Positions 1-7,174 of a DNA stretch of 18,512 nucleotides are shown here, piece after piece. The notes under the pieces were generated by a model. The model made no database searches, was not told the origin of the DNA, and saw only the letters and a program-made list of their open reading frames with translations. How positions within the stretch are numbered: position 1 is the first letter of the stretch; every line of letters starts with the position of its first letter. This DNA comes from Candidatus Sumerlaeota bacterium (GTDB lineage Bacteria > Sumerlaeota > Sumerlaeia > MWCT01). A program made the position numbers and the translations under genes. The DNA lies in contig JAPLSR010000301.1 in assembly GCA_026398545.1 (NCBI GenBank), positions 1 to 18,512 of the forward strand, read 5' to 3'.

Positions 1-1765
1 TAACGTCGGGATAATTTACGTTATATGTTCCATACGTTCCATCATCAAAAAAGAAGTTCAGTCCGTCAAATGGTGTCCCGCCGGCGCCCCGCACCTGATA
101 CGTATTCGCATCATCATTGACGAAGGACGCCTTCAAATAGTTCTCATAAAATGGCGTATCATTGGGGTCGCCGTTGGAGTAATTGTTATTGGTATCCGCC
201 TCATACACAAGGTCCCAGCCGATTTCCGCGCCGGAGACAAAGAGCCTGCCACCATTCTTGAGAAAATCCTGCACCTTGAGCTGTTCCGTCTTGCTGAAGG
301 TCTCGCTTTCGGTGGATTCCTCCCCGCACATCCACATGATGATGGCATAATCCGTAAGTAAGACGGAGCCATCCGCAATGCATTCATTAGTGCAGGAATC
401 ATAGCGGTAACTGGCGAGGGCGTCAGCAAAATTTTCAAGAAGTGTGTGATTCTCCCCGCTATGCTGGCTGTTATAACGGTCATTGCCATCCACAATGAGG
501 ATTTTATCGTTAAGTTCATTTTGCGGCAGGGAGCAGACCATGACATCGGAGTCCGGACTTGCCCCGCCTGTATTAACAGCCTGTATCTTAAAGGCATAGG
601 GCGTGAGCGAGCTCAAACCGGTGATTGTTGCGGACTGGGCATCCGTGCCGAGGGATGATTCGTCCCGGATAAGAGTCCAGGAGCCGCTGCCCGTTTTCTG
701 GAAGAGACGGAATCCCGATTGTGCGTGACCCGTCCATGTGATGGCAACGGAATCCGCACCGGAACGCAGAACTGACTTCATGGTCGGCGCCACTACCGGC
801 AGGTCAAAATAGTTCAGGATTGCCTTCATAATGTTGAGACGTGCAGAATCTGGATAGATGGTCTCAAAGGGGAATCCCATATTCACAACCGTTCCCGACG
901 TGGGGGAGGAGGCATAGACGCAGGCATTGGCGCCACCTTCATAATTGAGCCCGATTGTCGCCCCGCCATAAGGATTGATGGTATCGGGAGTTCCCACGTT
1001 ATACGTCCCGTGGGTGCCATCATCAAAATTGAAGTCCAGCCCGTTGAAGATGGAACCCGCCGCCCCGAGCACATGATATGTGCTGGCATCATCGGAGACA
1101 TAGCTCGCACGCAGATACTTATTATAAAAGGGACGGTCATTTGATGAGCCATTTTTATATGTGATATCATTTGCCATGTGGTCAAGGTCCCAGGCAATCT
1201 CTGAGCCGGAAACAAAGAGGCGACCACCGTCTCTCAGGTAATTTGTAACGTGCATCTGCTCCGGCCAGGAAAAGGTCTCATCAAATGTGGACTCCTCTGC
1301 AAGGACCCAGACCGCCGCATCATAGTCGCCAAGACTGACCTGCTCATCCACAACCGCCTCATTGGCGCAGGTATCAAACCCTATGCCGCGGGAGGCGAGC
1401 GCCGCACCGACCCGTGTAAGAAAGGTGTGGTTGGCGCCCTTTTGCTCACGGTAACGGTCTGCGCCATCCACAAGGATTATTCGGGGGGTAAAACCGTCAT
1501 TGCGATATGGAACAACTGCAGAATCAATAGTTTCAACATTGCCTGAGTTCAGTGCGGTCATCTTGAAAAAGTAGGTGGTGTCGGGTAACAATCCCGAAAC
1601 TTCGCAGGTGCGCACCAACGACGTAACCTGGTCAGCATTGCGGATGAGCGTCCAGTTTGTGGCGTCCGCGCTCTGATAAAGGCGGAAGCCTCTATCCGCC
1701 TGACCATCCCATCGCACCTCCACACGTTCAATACCTGTCTTCCTGATGTATGTAACGACTGGTTC
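1..1765 (-). repeat. Duplicated FN3 + alpha/beta module inside the exported protein gene
   Basis: Two consecutive modules of roughly 320 codons are recognisable, at about 1765-797 and from about 796 to the window edge. Shared landmarks in order are the FN3 segment with GFRLYQ/GFRLFQ and WTLIR, then ILVDG/ILIVDG with DRY, NHT, EEST.ET, GGRLFVSG.EI.WDL, PFY..YL.AS.V.DDA.TY and FDDGT.GTYNV. Divergence is substantial, so the duplication is not recent. The second copy is cut by the window edge and further copies could follow. Confidence 0.75.
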
Positions 1766-2428
1766 GGAATAATTATAGACCATGCGACTACTCGAATAAT
1801 TGTAACGGATAGGTGGATAGTTATCATCACGCGCTAAAGAGCGGTGAACGCACTTCCAGAGTATGCCGCCACCGGAGGTTGATTCATACTGCATGGTGGT
1901 TCCAACTTCGGAGAAGTAATCAAAGAGGCGGATATGACTGCCGGCATTATTCATGGCGTCGCCCATCCGCAACTGCTCCCACAGAATATTATCCGATATG
2001 ACATAGAATGTGGAAGTGGATTCACGCGGGGAGGTCCAGGCATTGGAGACGAATCCGGAGCAATCAACGCCGGCACTGCATGTGTCATAGGAGGAGGACC
2101 CTGAGGTGTTTTTGTTGCCGGCAACATCGCCTTCCGTCAGACGAATGAGGTATATTTTTGTCGTATCCTCCCCACCCCAGCAGTATTTCACGCCGGTCTT
2201 CCAGCCGATAACACTATCGGGACAGGTGGAACCTGAACAGCCGGTTATGTTATCGGGTCCAATGTAATAATACAGTGTGGCATAATCCTCGGCTATTGCA
2301 ATCGTGCGGTCACGCTTCACTTTATGGTTCACCGAGCCATTATAGGGGTATTGGATTGCCATGAGTAAACTGGAAAGTGTGAGAAAGAGGATTGTTATCA
2401 GAATAAAATAAGGGTTATTTCTTCTCAT
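1..2428 (-). CDS. Large exported NlpC/P60-like protein with FN3 and alpha/beta modules (C-terminus outside window)
   Basis: This frame is open from the ATG at 2428 to the left window edge (809 codons) with no stop, so the C-terminus is missing. GGAG lies about 8 bases before the ATG. Residues 1-24 are a signal peptide (Arg-Arg then a hydrophobic run ending LLMA). Residues about 75-195 resemble an NlpC/P60 cysteine peptidase: a GVKYCWGG stretch, then GVDCSGFV with Cys123, then AGSHIRLF with His165. After this come an FN3 domain (about 222-310), an alpha/beta flavodoxin- or ThuA-like domain (about 317-544, beginning IILVDGADRY and containing EESTFDETFSWPEQ and GGRLFVSGSEIAWDL), a second FN3 (about 546-635) and a second copy of the alpha/beta domain (from about 643). 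Murein or peptide hydrolysis at the cell surface is inferred from the N-terminus only. The alpha/beta modules occur in large surface proteins of uncultured bacteria, and their function is unknown to me. It is the second gene of a pair with 2434-3357. Confidence 0.85.
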   Translation of the reverse strand, partial: MRRNNPYFILITILFLTLSSLLMAIQYPYNGSVNHKVKRDRTIAIAEDYATLYYYIGPDNITGCSGSTCPDSVIGWKTGVKYCWGGEDTTKIYLIRLTEGDVAGNKNTSGSSSYDTCSAGVDCSGFVSNAWTSPRESTSTFYVISDNILWEQLRMGDAMNNAGSHIRLFDYFSEVGTTMQYESTSGGGILWKCVHRSLARDDNYPPIRYNYSSSRMVYNYSEPVVTYIRKTGIERVEVRWDGQADRGFRLYQSADATNWTLIRNADQVTSLVRTCEVSGLLPDTTYFFKMTALNSGNVETIDSAVVPYRNDGFTPRIILVDGADRYREQKGANHTFLTRVGAALASRGIGFDTCANEAVVDEQVSLGDYDAAVWVLAEESTFDETFSWPEQMHVTNYLRDGGRLFVSGSEIAWDLDHMANDITYKNGSSNDRPFYNKYLRASYVSDDASTYHVLGAAGSIFNGLDFNFDDGTHGTYNVGTPDTINPYGGATIGLNYEGGANACVYASSPTSGTVVNMGFPFETIYPDSARLNIMKAILNYFDLPVVAPTMKSVLRSGADSVAITWTGHAQSGFRLFQKTGSGSWTLIRDESSLGTDAQSATITGLSSLTPYAFKIQAVNTGGASPDSDVMVCSLPQNELNDKILIVDGNDRYNSQHSGENHTLLENFADALASYRYDSCTNECIADGSVLLTDYAIIMWMCGEESTESETFSKTEQLKVQDFLKNGGRLFVSGAEIGWDLVYEADTNNNYSNGDPNDTPFYENYLKASFVNDDANTYQVRGAGGTPFDGLNFFFDDGTYGTYNVNYPDV

Positions 2429-2433
2429 GAGCA

Positions 2434-3357
2434 TCACTCCTTTCCGTAGCGGAGAATCCGGACGCCGTCCGGCATGGTGAGCATCTGATAGACGAACCCA
2501 TCCGGTGAAATCTCCGTCTTTTTGTAAACTGTGGTGAAGTAGTTGTTCGGCAGGCTGAATATGGTGATGCGATTGCCTTTGGGCGAATAGCGGTGAACCT
2601 GCAATTGGACGTGACCATTCTTGATGCACTCCACTTCGGCATAGACATTGCCCGCGACGTCTGTTCCTTTGAACAGCGCCGCCCCAGCCTGTCCATCATC
2701 AATCTGCACCGGTATGCTCACCAGCGCCTTATCATTGTCATCAAGTCCAAGTATGCGAACCTCATTTTTCAACATGCGCTTGACCATGTAATGGAGTGAC
2801 GGAGAGGATTTGACGGCTGCCGGACGCTTGATGTGCGGTGCATCGGATACGGGATAAACCTCCTGTGTGACGGCTCGCACACAAAGGATGCCCTTTGAAT
2901 CTACAATAAGCTCATTGCCATATCCCTCAATCAGTCTGGGCGCTTTGCCGGATTTATTCTTGAGTGTGTAAGCCATTTTCTTACCCTGGGTGTTAAGAGA
3001 GAGGATACGATCGGCTTCCTGGACAAAAACACCGCCAGCGCCGTCCCCGCAGATAGTCCAGCCACCTGCCTTTTGTGCGATGACTTTCACATTACCCCCC
3101 TTGTCAACGCCCACCACCTGCTGATGCACGGAGTCAAGGAGGAATATCCCCGTGCTATCAACGCAGAAGGCGAGAGGTCCGCATTTCTCCACCTCCGGCT
3201 GATTGAGCAGTCCTATCTCGCCGGGGTTGTCGCCCCATGGCAGGAAACAGACCATCTCGGCGACCTGCGCCAGAGCTGTCCCCGCAGGGAGGCATGATAA
3301 TGCTGTAATCAGGAGCATAACCATGCCTTGCATCATATACCTGAAAATCCTTCCCAT
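2434..3357 (-). CDS. Exported propeller-like (NHL-type) protein
   Basis: The protein has 307 residues. AAGGAG lies about 9 bases before the ATG. Residues 1-30 form a signal peptide with an Ala-Leu-Ala cleavage site before Gln31. The mature part shows short beta-rich repeats of NHL or propeller style, such as PLAFCVDSTGIFLLDSVHQQ followed by VVGVDKGGNVKVIA, then DGAGGVFVQEADRILSLNTQG and VDSKGILCVRAVTQEVYPV, ending in FVYQMLTMPDGVRILRYGKE. No catalytic motif is visible. It is followed after 5 bp by the large NlpC/P60-FN3 gene, so the two are very likely co-transcribed and may act together at the cell surface. The family assignment rests on repeat pattern only; the function is unknown. Confidence 0.8.
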   Translation of the reverse strand: MGRIFRYMMQGMVMLLITALSCLPAGTALAQVAEMVCFLPWGDNPGEIGLLNQPEVEKCGPLAFCVDSTGIFLLDSVHQQVVGVDKGGNVKVIAQKAGGWTICGDGAGGVFVQEADRILSLNTQGKKMAYTLKNKSGKAPRLIEGYGNELIVDSKGILCVRAVTQEVYPVSDAPHIKRPAAVKSSPSLHYMVKRMLKNEVRILGLDDNDKALVSIPVQIDDGQAGAALFKGTDVAGNVYAEVECIKNGHVQLQVHRYSPKGNRITIFSLPNNYFTTVYKKTEISPDGFVYQMLTMPDGVRILRYGKE

Positions 3358-3563
3358 ACAGACGTCTCCTTCAGTGGAATGAAGTTGCCATAAAAATTAA
3401 TTTTTGAGCCCTGTTTAAAACATAAGGGAAAATAATTTTCAAACAATGTCAAACATATGGAAAGAATCAAGCGAGGCAAGAGAAAAATGCTTGATTTTGC
3501 GTATCTCCCTCATCAGGGTGTTCGGTGAGGTGATAAATATTATGCTTGAAAGGATAACTGTGT
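3358..3563. promoter_or_regulatory. Divergent intergenic region with AT-rich palindromes
   Basis: This 206-bp gap must hold promoters for both the minus-strand exported pair and the plus-strand esterase. A perfect 14-bp palindrome, five A then TTAA then five T, lies at 3392-3405, and a GAAAAT-A-ATTTTC palindrome lies near 3428-3440. No convincing -35/-10 pair was found for either direction, so this marks the region rather than a defined promoter. Confidence 0.3.
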
Positions 3564-5018
3564 ATGTGGTGTTGGAAACCGACGTTTCTTTTTCTGGGTC
3601 TTCTTGCCTTTGCCGCGACGGATGGCGTCAGCCAGGACCAGGCAATGACTTTTATCAGCACATATGACGGCACTGCTCAGCCATTCCGGTTATTTGTGCC
3701 GAAGCAGAAGTCAAAGCGGGAACCTTTTCCTCTTGTCGTTGTACTGCACGGCAAGGGGGTCAATCAGAATGCCTGGTTTGATTATACGCCAATAAAGGAA
3801 TTTGCTGAAAGGTATGGATATGTGGTTGCAGCGCCTCATGGCAGGGGGGATTATTTTTACCGCGGCGCGGCGGAACAGGATATCCTTGACATCATTCAAA
3901 CAGTTAAAAGCAAACTTTCCATAGACCCTGACCGTGTTTATCTCATGGGGCACTCCATGGGGGGCTGGGGCACCTGGTGGGTGGGGCTGCGAAATCCGGA
4001 CATCTTTGCCGCCATCTCACCCATGTCCGGTTTCGCACAGATGGAACTTTTACCCAATGCCCTCCACCTTGACCCCTTTATCATTCATGATGCCGATGAC
4101 GCCGTCGTGTCGGTAGAGCAGTCGCGTATGCCCGCAAAAAGACTGTCTGAACTTGGCATCTCGTTCCGTTACAAAGAGGAACATGGTTACGGGCATATGA
4201 GCAAAATGATAGGGGATAATTTCCCGCATCTTTTTGAATGGATGGAGAAGCACCGCAGGACTCCGCGTCCGGAGGCAGTCCATTTTGTCACGCGCACGCC
4301 TTCGCGCGGGAATGCATACTGGCTCAGGATTCTGAAGACGGCGCAATATCCCCATTACGCTGTTGTGGATGCGAGGGTGAAACAACCCGGCATTATTAAT
4401 ATCGTGACAGAGAATGTGCACCGCTTTGCAATCCATCTCGCTGAAGTCCCCATAAAGAGTTCCGCGTCGTTAAAGGTGAGTCTCAGTAAGGGTGAATTTT
4501 CCGTGGGGAAACGCGACGGTTGGGCGATTTTCACATGGGATGAAAAGGGGAAGAAATGGAACTATGGTTATGATGCATCACAAACGCTTCCACCATGGGA
4601 AAGCCCTGTGCTGACTCATCTGGCGATGGATTCCCGGGAGGTGACAAGCCCCACATGCCTTGCCTCATGGGCGGCGGGGTTAATCTGTGAGGAAACTGGT
4701 TCCGACCTCTGCCTTTTTCTGAATGATATGTTCCGGTTTCCGGGAGGACCGTTGACAGAAGACGCCGCCCTTGATTTATATGTTTATCCTGAGGAGCGGT
4801 TGGCACAGTTTCGTTATGGGGGCGAGCCTTTACCGAAATATCTGAATGAAAAGTCGCAAATTTTCCCTATCGGGAGGTATGACCCGCACAGGAAAAAGAC
4901 ATGGAAAGTCATTACCCCGCTTAATCTCGCTATCCAGCTGGATAGGAATGCCCAAACACTTCCCGAGCCTATTGGAACTTATCTGCTTCGGGCGCTGAGA
5001 AGAAAATCGAAAATGTAA
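3564..5018 (+). CDS. Exported alpha/beta-hydrolase (PHB-depolymerase/prolyl-oligopeptidase-like esterase)
   Basis: The protein has 484 residues. AAGGA lies about 10 bases before the ATG, and residues 1-24 form a signal peptide (hydrophobic LFLGLLAFAA). The hydrolase core spans about 40-235. It has the oxyanion-side motif VVVLHGKG (58-65), the nucleophile elbow GHSMGG with Ser131, a likely acid Asp179 in HDADDAVVSVEQS, and His211 in YGYGHMSKM-like context (HGYGHMSKM). This is the complete triad order of secreted esterases related to polyhydroxybutyrate depolymerase and feruloyl esterase. The C-terminal half (about 236-484) is a beta-rich extension opening VHFVTRTPSRGNAYWLRI, which I associate with this group in large exported hydrolases. 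The substrate cannot be told from sequence. The gene stands alone on the plus strand, diverging from 2434-3357 and convergent with 5089-5628. Confidence 0.87.
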   Translation: MWCWKPTFLFLGLLAFAATDGVSQDQAMTFISTYDGTAQPFRLFVPKQKSKREPFPLVVVLHGKGVNQNAWFDYTPIKEFAERYGYVVAAPHGRGDYFYRGAAEQDILDIIQTVKSKLSIDPDRVYLMGHSMGGWGTWWVGLRNPDIFAAISPMSGFAQMELLPNALHLDPFIIHDADDAVVSVEQSRMPAKRLSELGISFRYKEEHGYGHMSKMIGDNFPHLFEWMEKHRRTPRPEAVHFVTRTPSRGNAYWLRILKTAQYPHYAVVDARVKQPGIINIVTENVHRFAIHLAEVPIKSSASLKVSLSKGEFSVGKRDGWAIFTWDEKGKKWNYGYDASQTLPPWESPVLTHLAMDSREVTSPTCLASWAAGLICEETGSDLCLFLNDMFRFPGGPLTEDAALDLYVYPEERLAQFRYGGEPLPKYLNEKSQIFPIGRYDPHRKKTWKVITPLNLAIQLDRNAQTLPEPIGTYLLRALRRKSKM

Positions 5019-5027
5019 AAAATGACG

Positions 5028-5049
5028 TCCTGAATTTCCACATTCAGGA
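5028..5049 (-). terminator. Hairpin between convergent genes
   Basis: A perfect 8-bp stem (TCCTGAAT with ATTCAGGA, 6-base loop) lies between the stops of 3564-5018 and 5089-5628. Read on the minus strand, it is followed after about 4 bases by six T, fitting a rho-independent terminator for the oxidoreductase gamma-subunit gene. On the plus strand no T-run follows, so service to the esterase gene is less certain. Confidence 0.5.
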
Positions 5050-5088
5050 AACACCGGCGGCGGGATTAGTTCATCAAAATAGTGTTCT

Positions 5089-5628
5089 TCATCCCTCGCC
5101 ATTCATCCCTGCCAGAAATGCCTTCCTGTTGAGTTCAATGAGGGATGCCTTTTTCCCCGTGAGGATCTCGGGGAGGGTCTTATCAATGAAGGTCCGGGAT
5201 TTGACAAGATGCGTTTGCCCGATAAGGGCACCAAGTATGACCGAGTTTGCCACGCGTATGTCTCCCAGTTTTCCAGCCATTTCCGTGGCGTGGATGCCGT
5301 GATATTGAACATCCTTGCGCCGTTTGGCGGGTGAGCATAACGAGGCGTTATAGATAATCATGCCTCCCATGACCACCTGGCATTCAAATTTGTCCATGGA
5401 GGGTTGATTCATGGCAATCAGGATGTCGGGATGGGTGATAATCTGGGAATAAATCTCACTATCTTTGAGGATGACGGTGCAATTGGCGGTGCCTCCGCGA
5501 ATCTCGGGTCCATAAGAGGGAACAAGGGTCACCTTTTTTTTCTCCAGCATTCCGGAGTGGGCGAGCATTGTGCCCGCCATGATTATGCCCTGTCCTCCAA
5601 AACCGGCAATAATCAGTTTTTTTTCCAT
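5089..5628 (-). CDS. 2-oxoacid:ferredoxin oxidoreductase, gamma subunit (KorC/VorC type)
   Basis: This 179-residue protein matches the usual length of stand-alone gamma subunits of 2-oxoglutarate, ketoisovalerate or pyruvate ferredoxin oxidoreductases. These complexes oxidatively decarboxylate a 2-oxoacid to the acyl-CoA and reduce ferredoxin in the cytoplasm of anaerobes. The family signature is plain: IIAGFGGQGI at 6-15, then PSYGPEIRGGTANC at 37-50 and a DILIAMNQPSMDKF segment. AAGGAG lies 5 bases before the ATG. The closest pattern to my reading is KorC, but substrate cannot be set from this subunit alone. Oddly, no alpha, beta or delta subunit gene is adjacent: the next gene upstream is on the opposite strand and the next downstream is a convergent esterase. 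The partners must lie elsewhere in the genome. Confidence 0.9.
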   Translation of the reverse strand: MEKKLIIAGFGGQGIIMAGTMLAHSGMLEKKKVTLVPSYGPEIRGGTANCTVILKDSEIYSQIITHPDILIAMNQPSMDKFECQVVMGGMIIYNASLCSPAKRRKDVQYHGIHATEMAGKLGDIRVANSVILGALIGQTHLVKSRTFIDKTLPEILTGKKASLIELNRKAFLAGMNGEG

Positions 5629-5923
5629 TATATCTCCTTGAAGTATGATTCACATAAGGCACATATATATTGAAATTCCATGCACTGCATTAGTGCTGCC
5701 TGCAAGATATTTGAGAGGCTCCCCCCTCTTTTTATTCTTCATTATATTCTTGTGTTTTAATTTTTTATCCTCTTGTGTCAAGATATTTATCGTGGATGCA
5801 AGGGATAAAAAAAAGCTTGTATTTGGAACGCTCAGAAGATATTAATAAATTGTACTTGATTTAGAAAAAATTAAATGGCGATACTTTTCGGGATGTGAAT
5901 TTTGTCAGGTTGGAGAGGTGGCG
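5629..5923. promoter_or_regulatory. AT-rich divergent intergenic region
   Basis: About 295 bases without a credible gene separate the gamma-subunit gene (minus) from the TPR-protein gene (plus). A possible plus-strand promoter is TTGGAA, 17 bases, TAAATT at about 5826-5854, only four of six matches in each box. A short stem (AGAGG/CCTCT) followed by five T near 5710-5730 looks like a weak plus-strand terminator with nothing obvious to terminate. Nothing else was recognised. Confidence 0.25.
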
Positions 5924-6868
5924 ATGTATAAGTATTTGTTTAAAATATTGGTCGCCCTTTTTTCCGTAGGAATGATTGCCACGGTTTTGGCGCAGGATCA
6001 CATAGGGGAACCTGTGCCCTTGTGTGATAGCGATTGCGGAAGAATCAAGCCTGAGGCGAGGAGTTATTATAAAAAGGCACTCGATTATCTCGACCGCATT
6101 TATCTTGAAGGCGCCCTTGAGGAGTTGAGAAAGGCGGCAGAACTTGACCCTGACCATCCAAATCTCCAGTTCTTTCTCGCCGCACTCGCCAGACATTTGG
6201 GGCAATTGGCAACTACCCCTGACCCGACACCCGGCCCCCCTCCTGACCCGATGTATTACAATGCTCCTCCGCCAACCTATTTTTTTGAGTTCCCTGACCC
6301 GCTTAAATATTACACTATCGCTGAGAATGCGTTACTGAATGTTCAAAAAATTGAAAACCTGACAAAAGACCAGCGGATACGTCTTGAAACCGGCCTTAAA
6401 CAGATTCAAGAGGAAAAGGCTGGGATTTCTCAGCGCGATGCTCAACGAAAAAAAGTGGGATATAAAAAAACAATGGGATATCTGAGCTCAATCGGCTGGG
6501 TGGGAGTTCCATCAGCGGAAGAGGGAGCCGCATCTTCTTTAACTGGAATTGGGCTCCAACCACCTGTGACCTCCATCACAACTGCCGGTGTGACAGTCCC
6601 ATCCAAACCTTCACCGATAAATCCCGAATTGGTGACATCTGCACCGGCAATGGCTCCTGCTGAGGCAACACCGGCATCTCCGTTTATCTCATCAGGCCCC
6701 GCAGTTTCGCCTGCGGTTACACCGGCGGCAACTCCATCCGCCCCTTCACCTTTCGCCATAGGTGGTGCAGAGCCACTCCCAAAGGTGGAAACGCCGCCCG
6801 TTCCAGCAGCAACACCAGCCGCTCCGTCAGCACCCACACCTGCCGCTGGCGAGAATCCCTTTATTTAA
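5924..6868 (+). CDS. Exported TPR protein with Pro/Ala-rich tail
   Basis: I place the start at the ATG at 5924 (314 residues). A GTG two codons earlier would overlap the GGAGAGG ribosome-binding sequence. Residues 1-23 are a signal peptide ending VLAQ. Residues about 40-75 form a tetratricopeptide-like helix pair (EARSYYKKALDYLDR, then ALEELRKAAELDPDHPN). A Pro-rich linker rich in PDP and PPP follows, then a helical segment with a second TPR-like part (YYTIAENALLNVQKIENL). From about 185 the protein is low-complexity Pro/Ala/Ser/Thr to the end, closing with ENPFI. A TPR plus Pro/Ala tail suggests a periplasmic or surface scaffold, which is inference. A strong terminator follows 32 bases after the stop, so the gene is probably a single transcription unit. 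Confidence 0.8.
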   Translation: MYKYLFKILVALFSVGMIATVLAQDHIGEPVPLCDSDCGRIKPEARSYYKKALDYLDRIYLEGALEELRKAAELDPDHPNLQFFLAALARHLGQLATTPDPTPGPPPDPMYYNAPPPTYFFEFPDPLKYYTIAENALLNVQKIENLTKDQRIRLETGLKQIQEEKAGISQRDAQRKKVGYKKTMGYLSSIGWVGVPSAEEGAASSLTGIGLQPPVTSITTAGVTVPSKPSPINPELVTSAPAMAPAEATPASPFISSGPAVSPAVTPAATPSAPSPFAIGGAEPLPKVETPPVPAATPAAPSAPTPAAGENPFI

Positions 6869-6899
6869 ACTAATCCTGTATTATACTCCTGAACTATTT

Positions 6900-6934
6900 A
6901 CCCCCGATGAGCAATGCTTCTCACCGGGGGTTTT
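6900..6934 (+). terminator. Rho-independent terminator
   Basis: The stem pairs CCCCCG-A-TGAG (6901-6911) with CTCA-C-CGGGGG (6920-6930) around an 8-base loop. There is one A/C mismatch and an extra A-T closing pair. Four T follow directly. It lies just downstream of the TPR-protein gene. Confidence 0.9.
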
Positions 6935-6978
6935 CCTTCCAAGAAAAGGTGGAGTAATTTAATTGTGGACAAAAAAAA

Positions 6979-7054
<76 letters not shown>

Positions 7055-7071
7055 TCATAAAAAACAATTGG

Positions 7072-7128
7072 ACTTATTTGATAAACATCCAACCCACGTC
7101 AAGCAAAAAAACGATTTATCAAATAAGT
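7072..7128. repeat. Perfect 14-bp inverted repeat, 29-base spacer
   Basis: ACTTATTTGATAAA at 7072-7085 is the exact reverse complement of 7115-7128. The pair lies between the end of the repeat-protein gene and the 5' end of tRNA-Gly, both minus strand. A TTGACG hexamer on the minus strand falls within the spacer and could be a tRNA -35 box, but no good -10 follows. Roles as terminator for the upstream gene or as a protein-binding site are both possible. Confidence 0.6.
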
Positions 7129-7174
7129 TTCCGATACTTCCCGGCAGTTTCAGAAATCACGATGAGATAAGACC

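Noticed and set aside
3446..3667. Small open frame in front of and overlapping the esterase start
   Set aside because: It overlaps the signal-peptide region of the esterase in another frame, has no domain and no good ribosome-binding site.
5710..5730. Short GC stem with T-run as a terminator
   Set aside because: The stem is only 5 bp and no plus-strand transcript is expected to end there.
5918..5923. GTG start two codons before the TPR-protein ATG
   Set aside because: The GTG overlaps the GGAGAGG ribosome-binding sequence, leaving no spacing.
6442..6837. Minus-strand Ala/Gly-rich open frame
   Set aside because: It is the antisense of the Pro/Ala-rich tail of the TPR protein and has no start signal.
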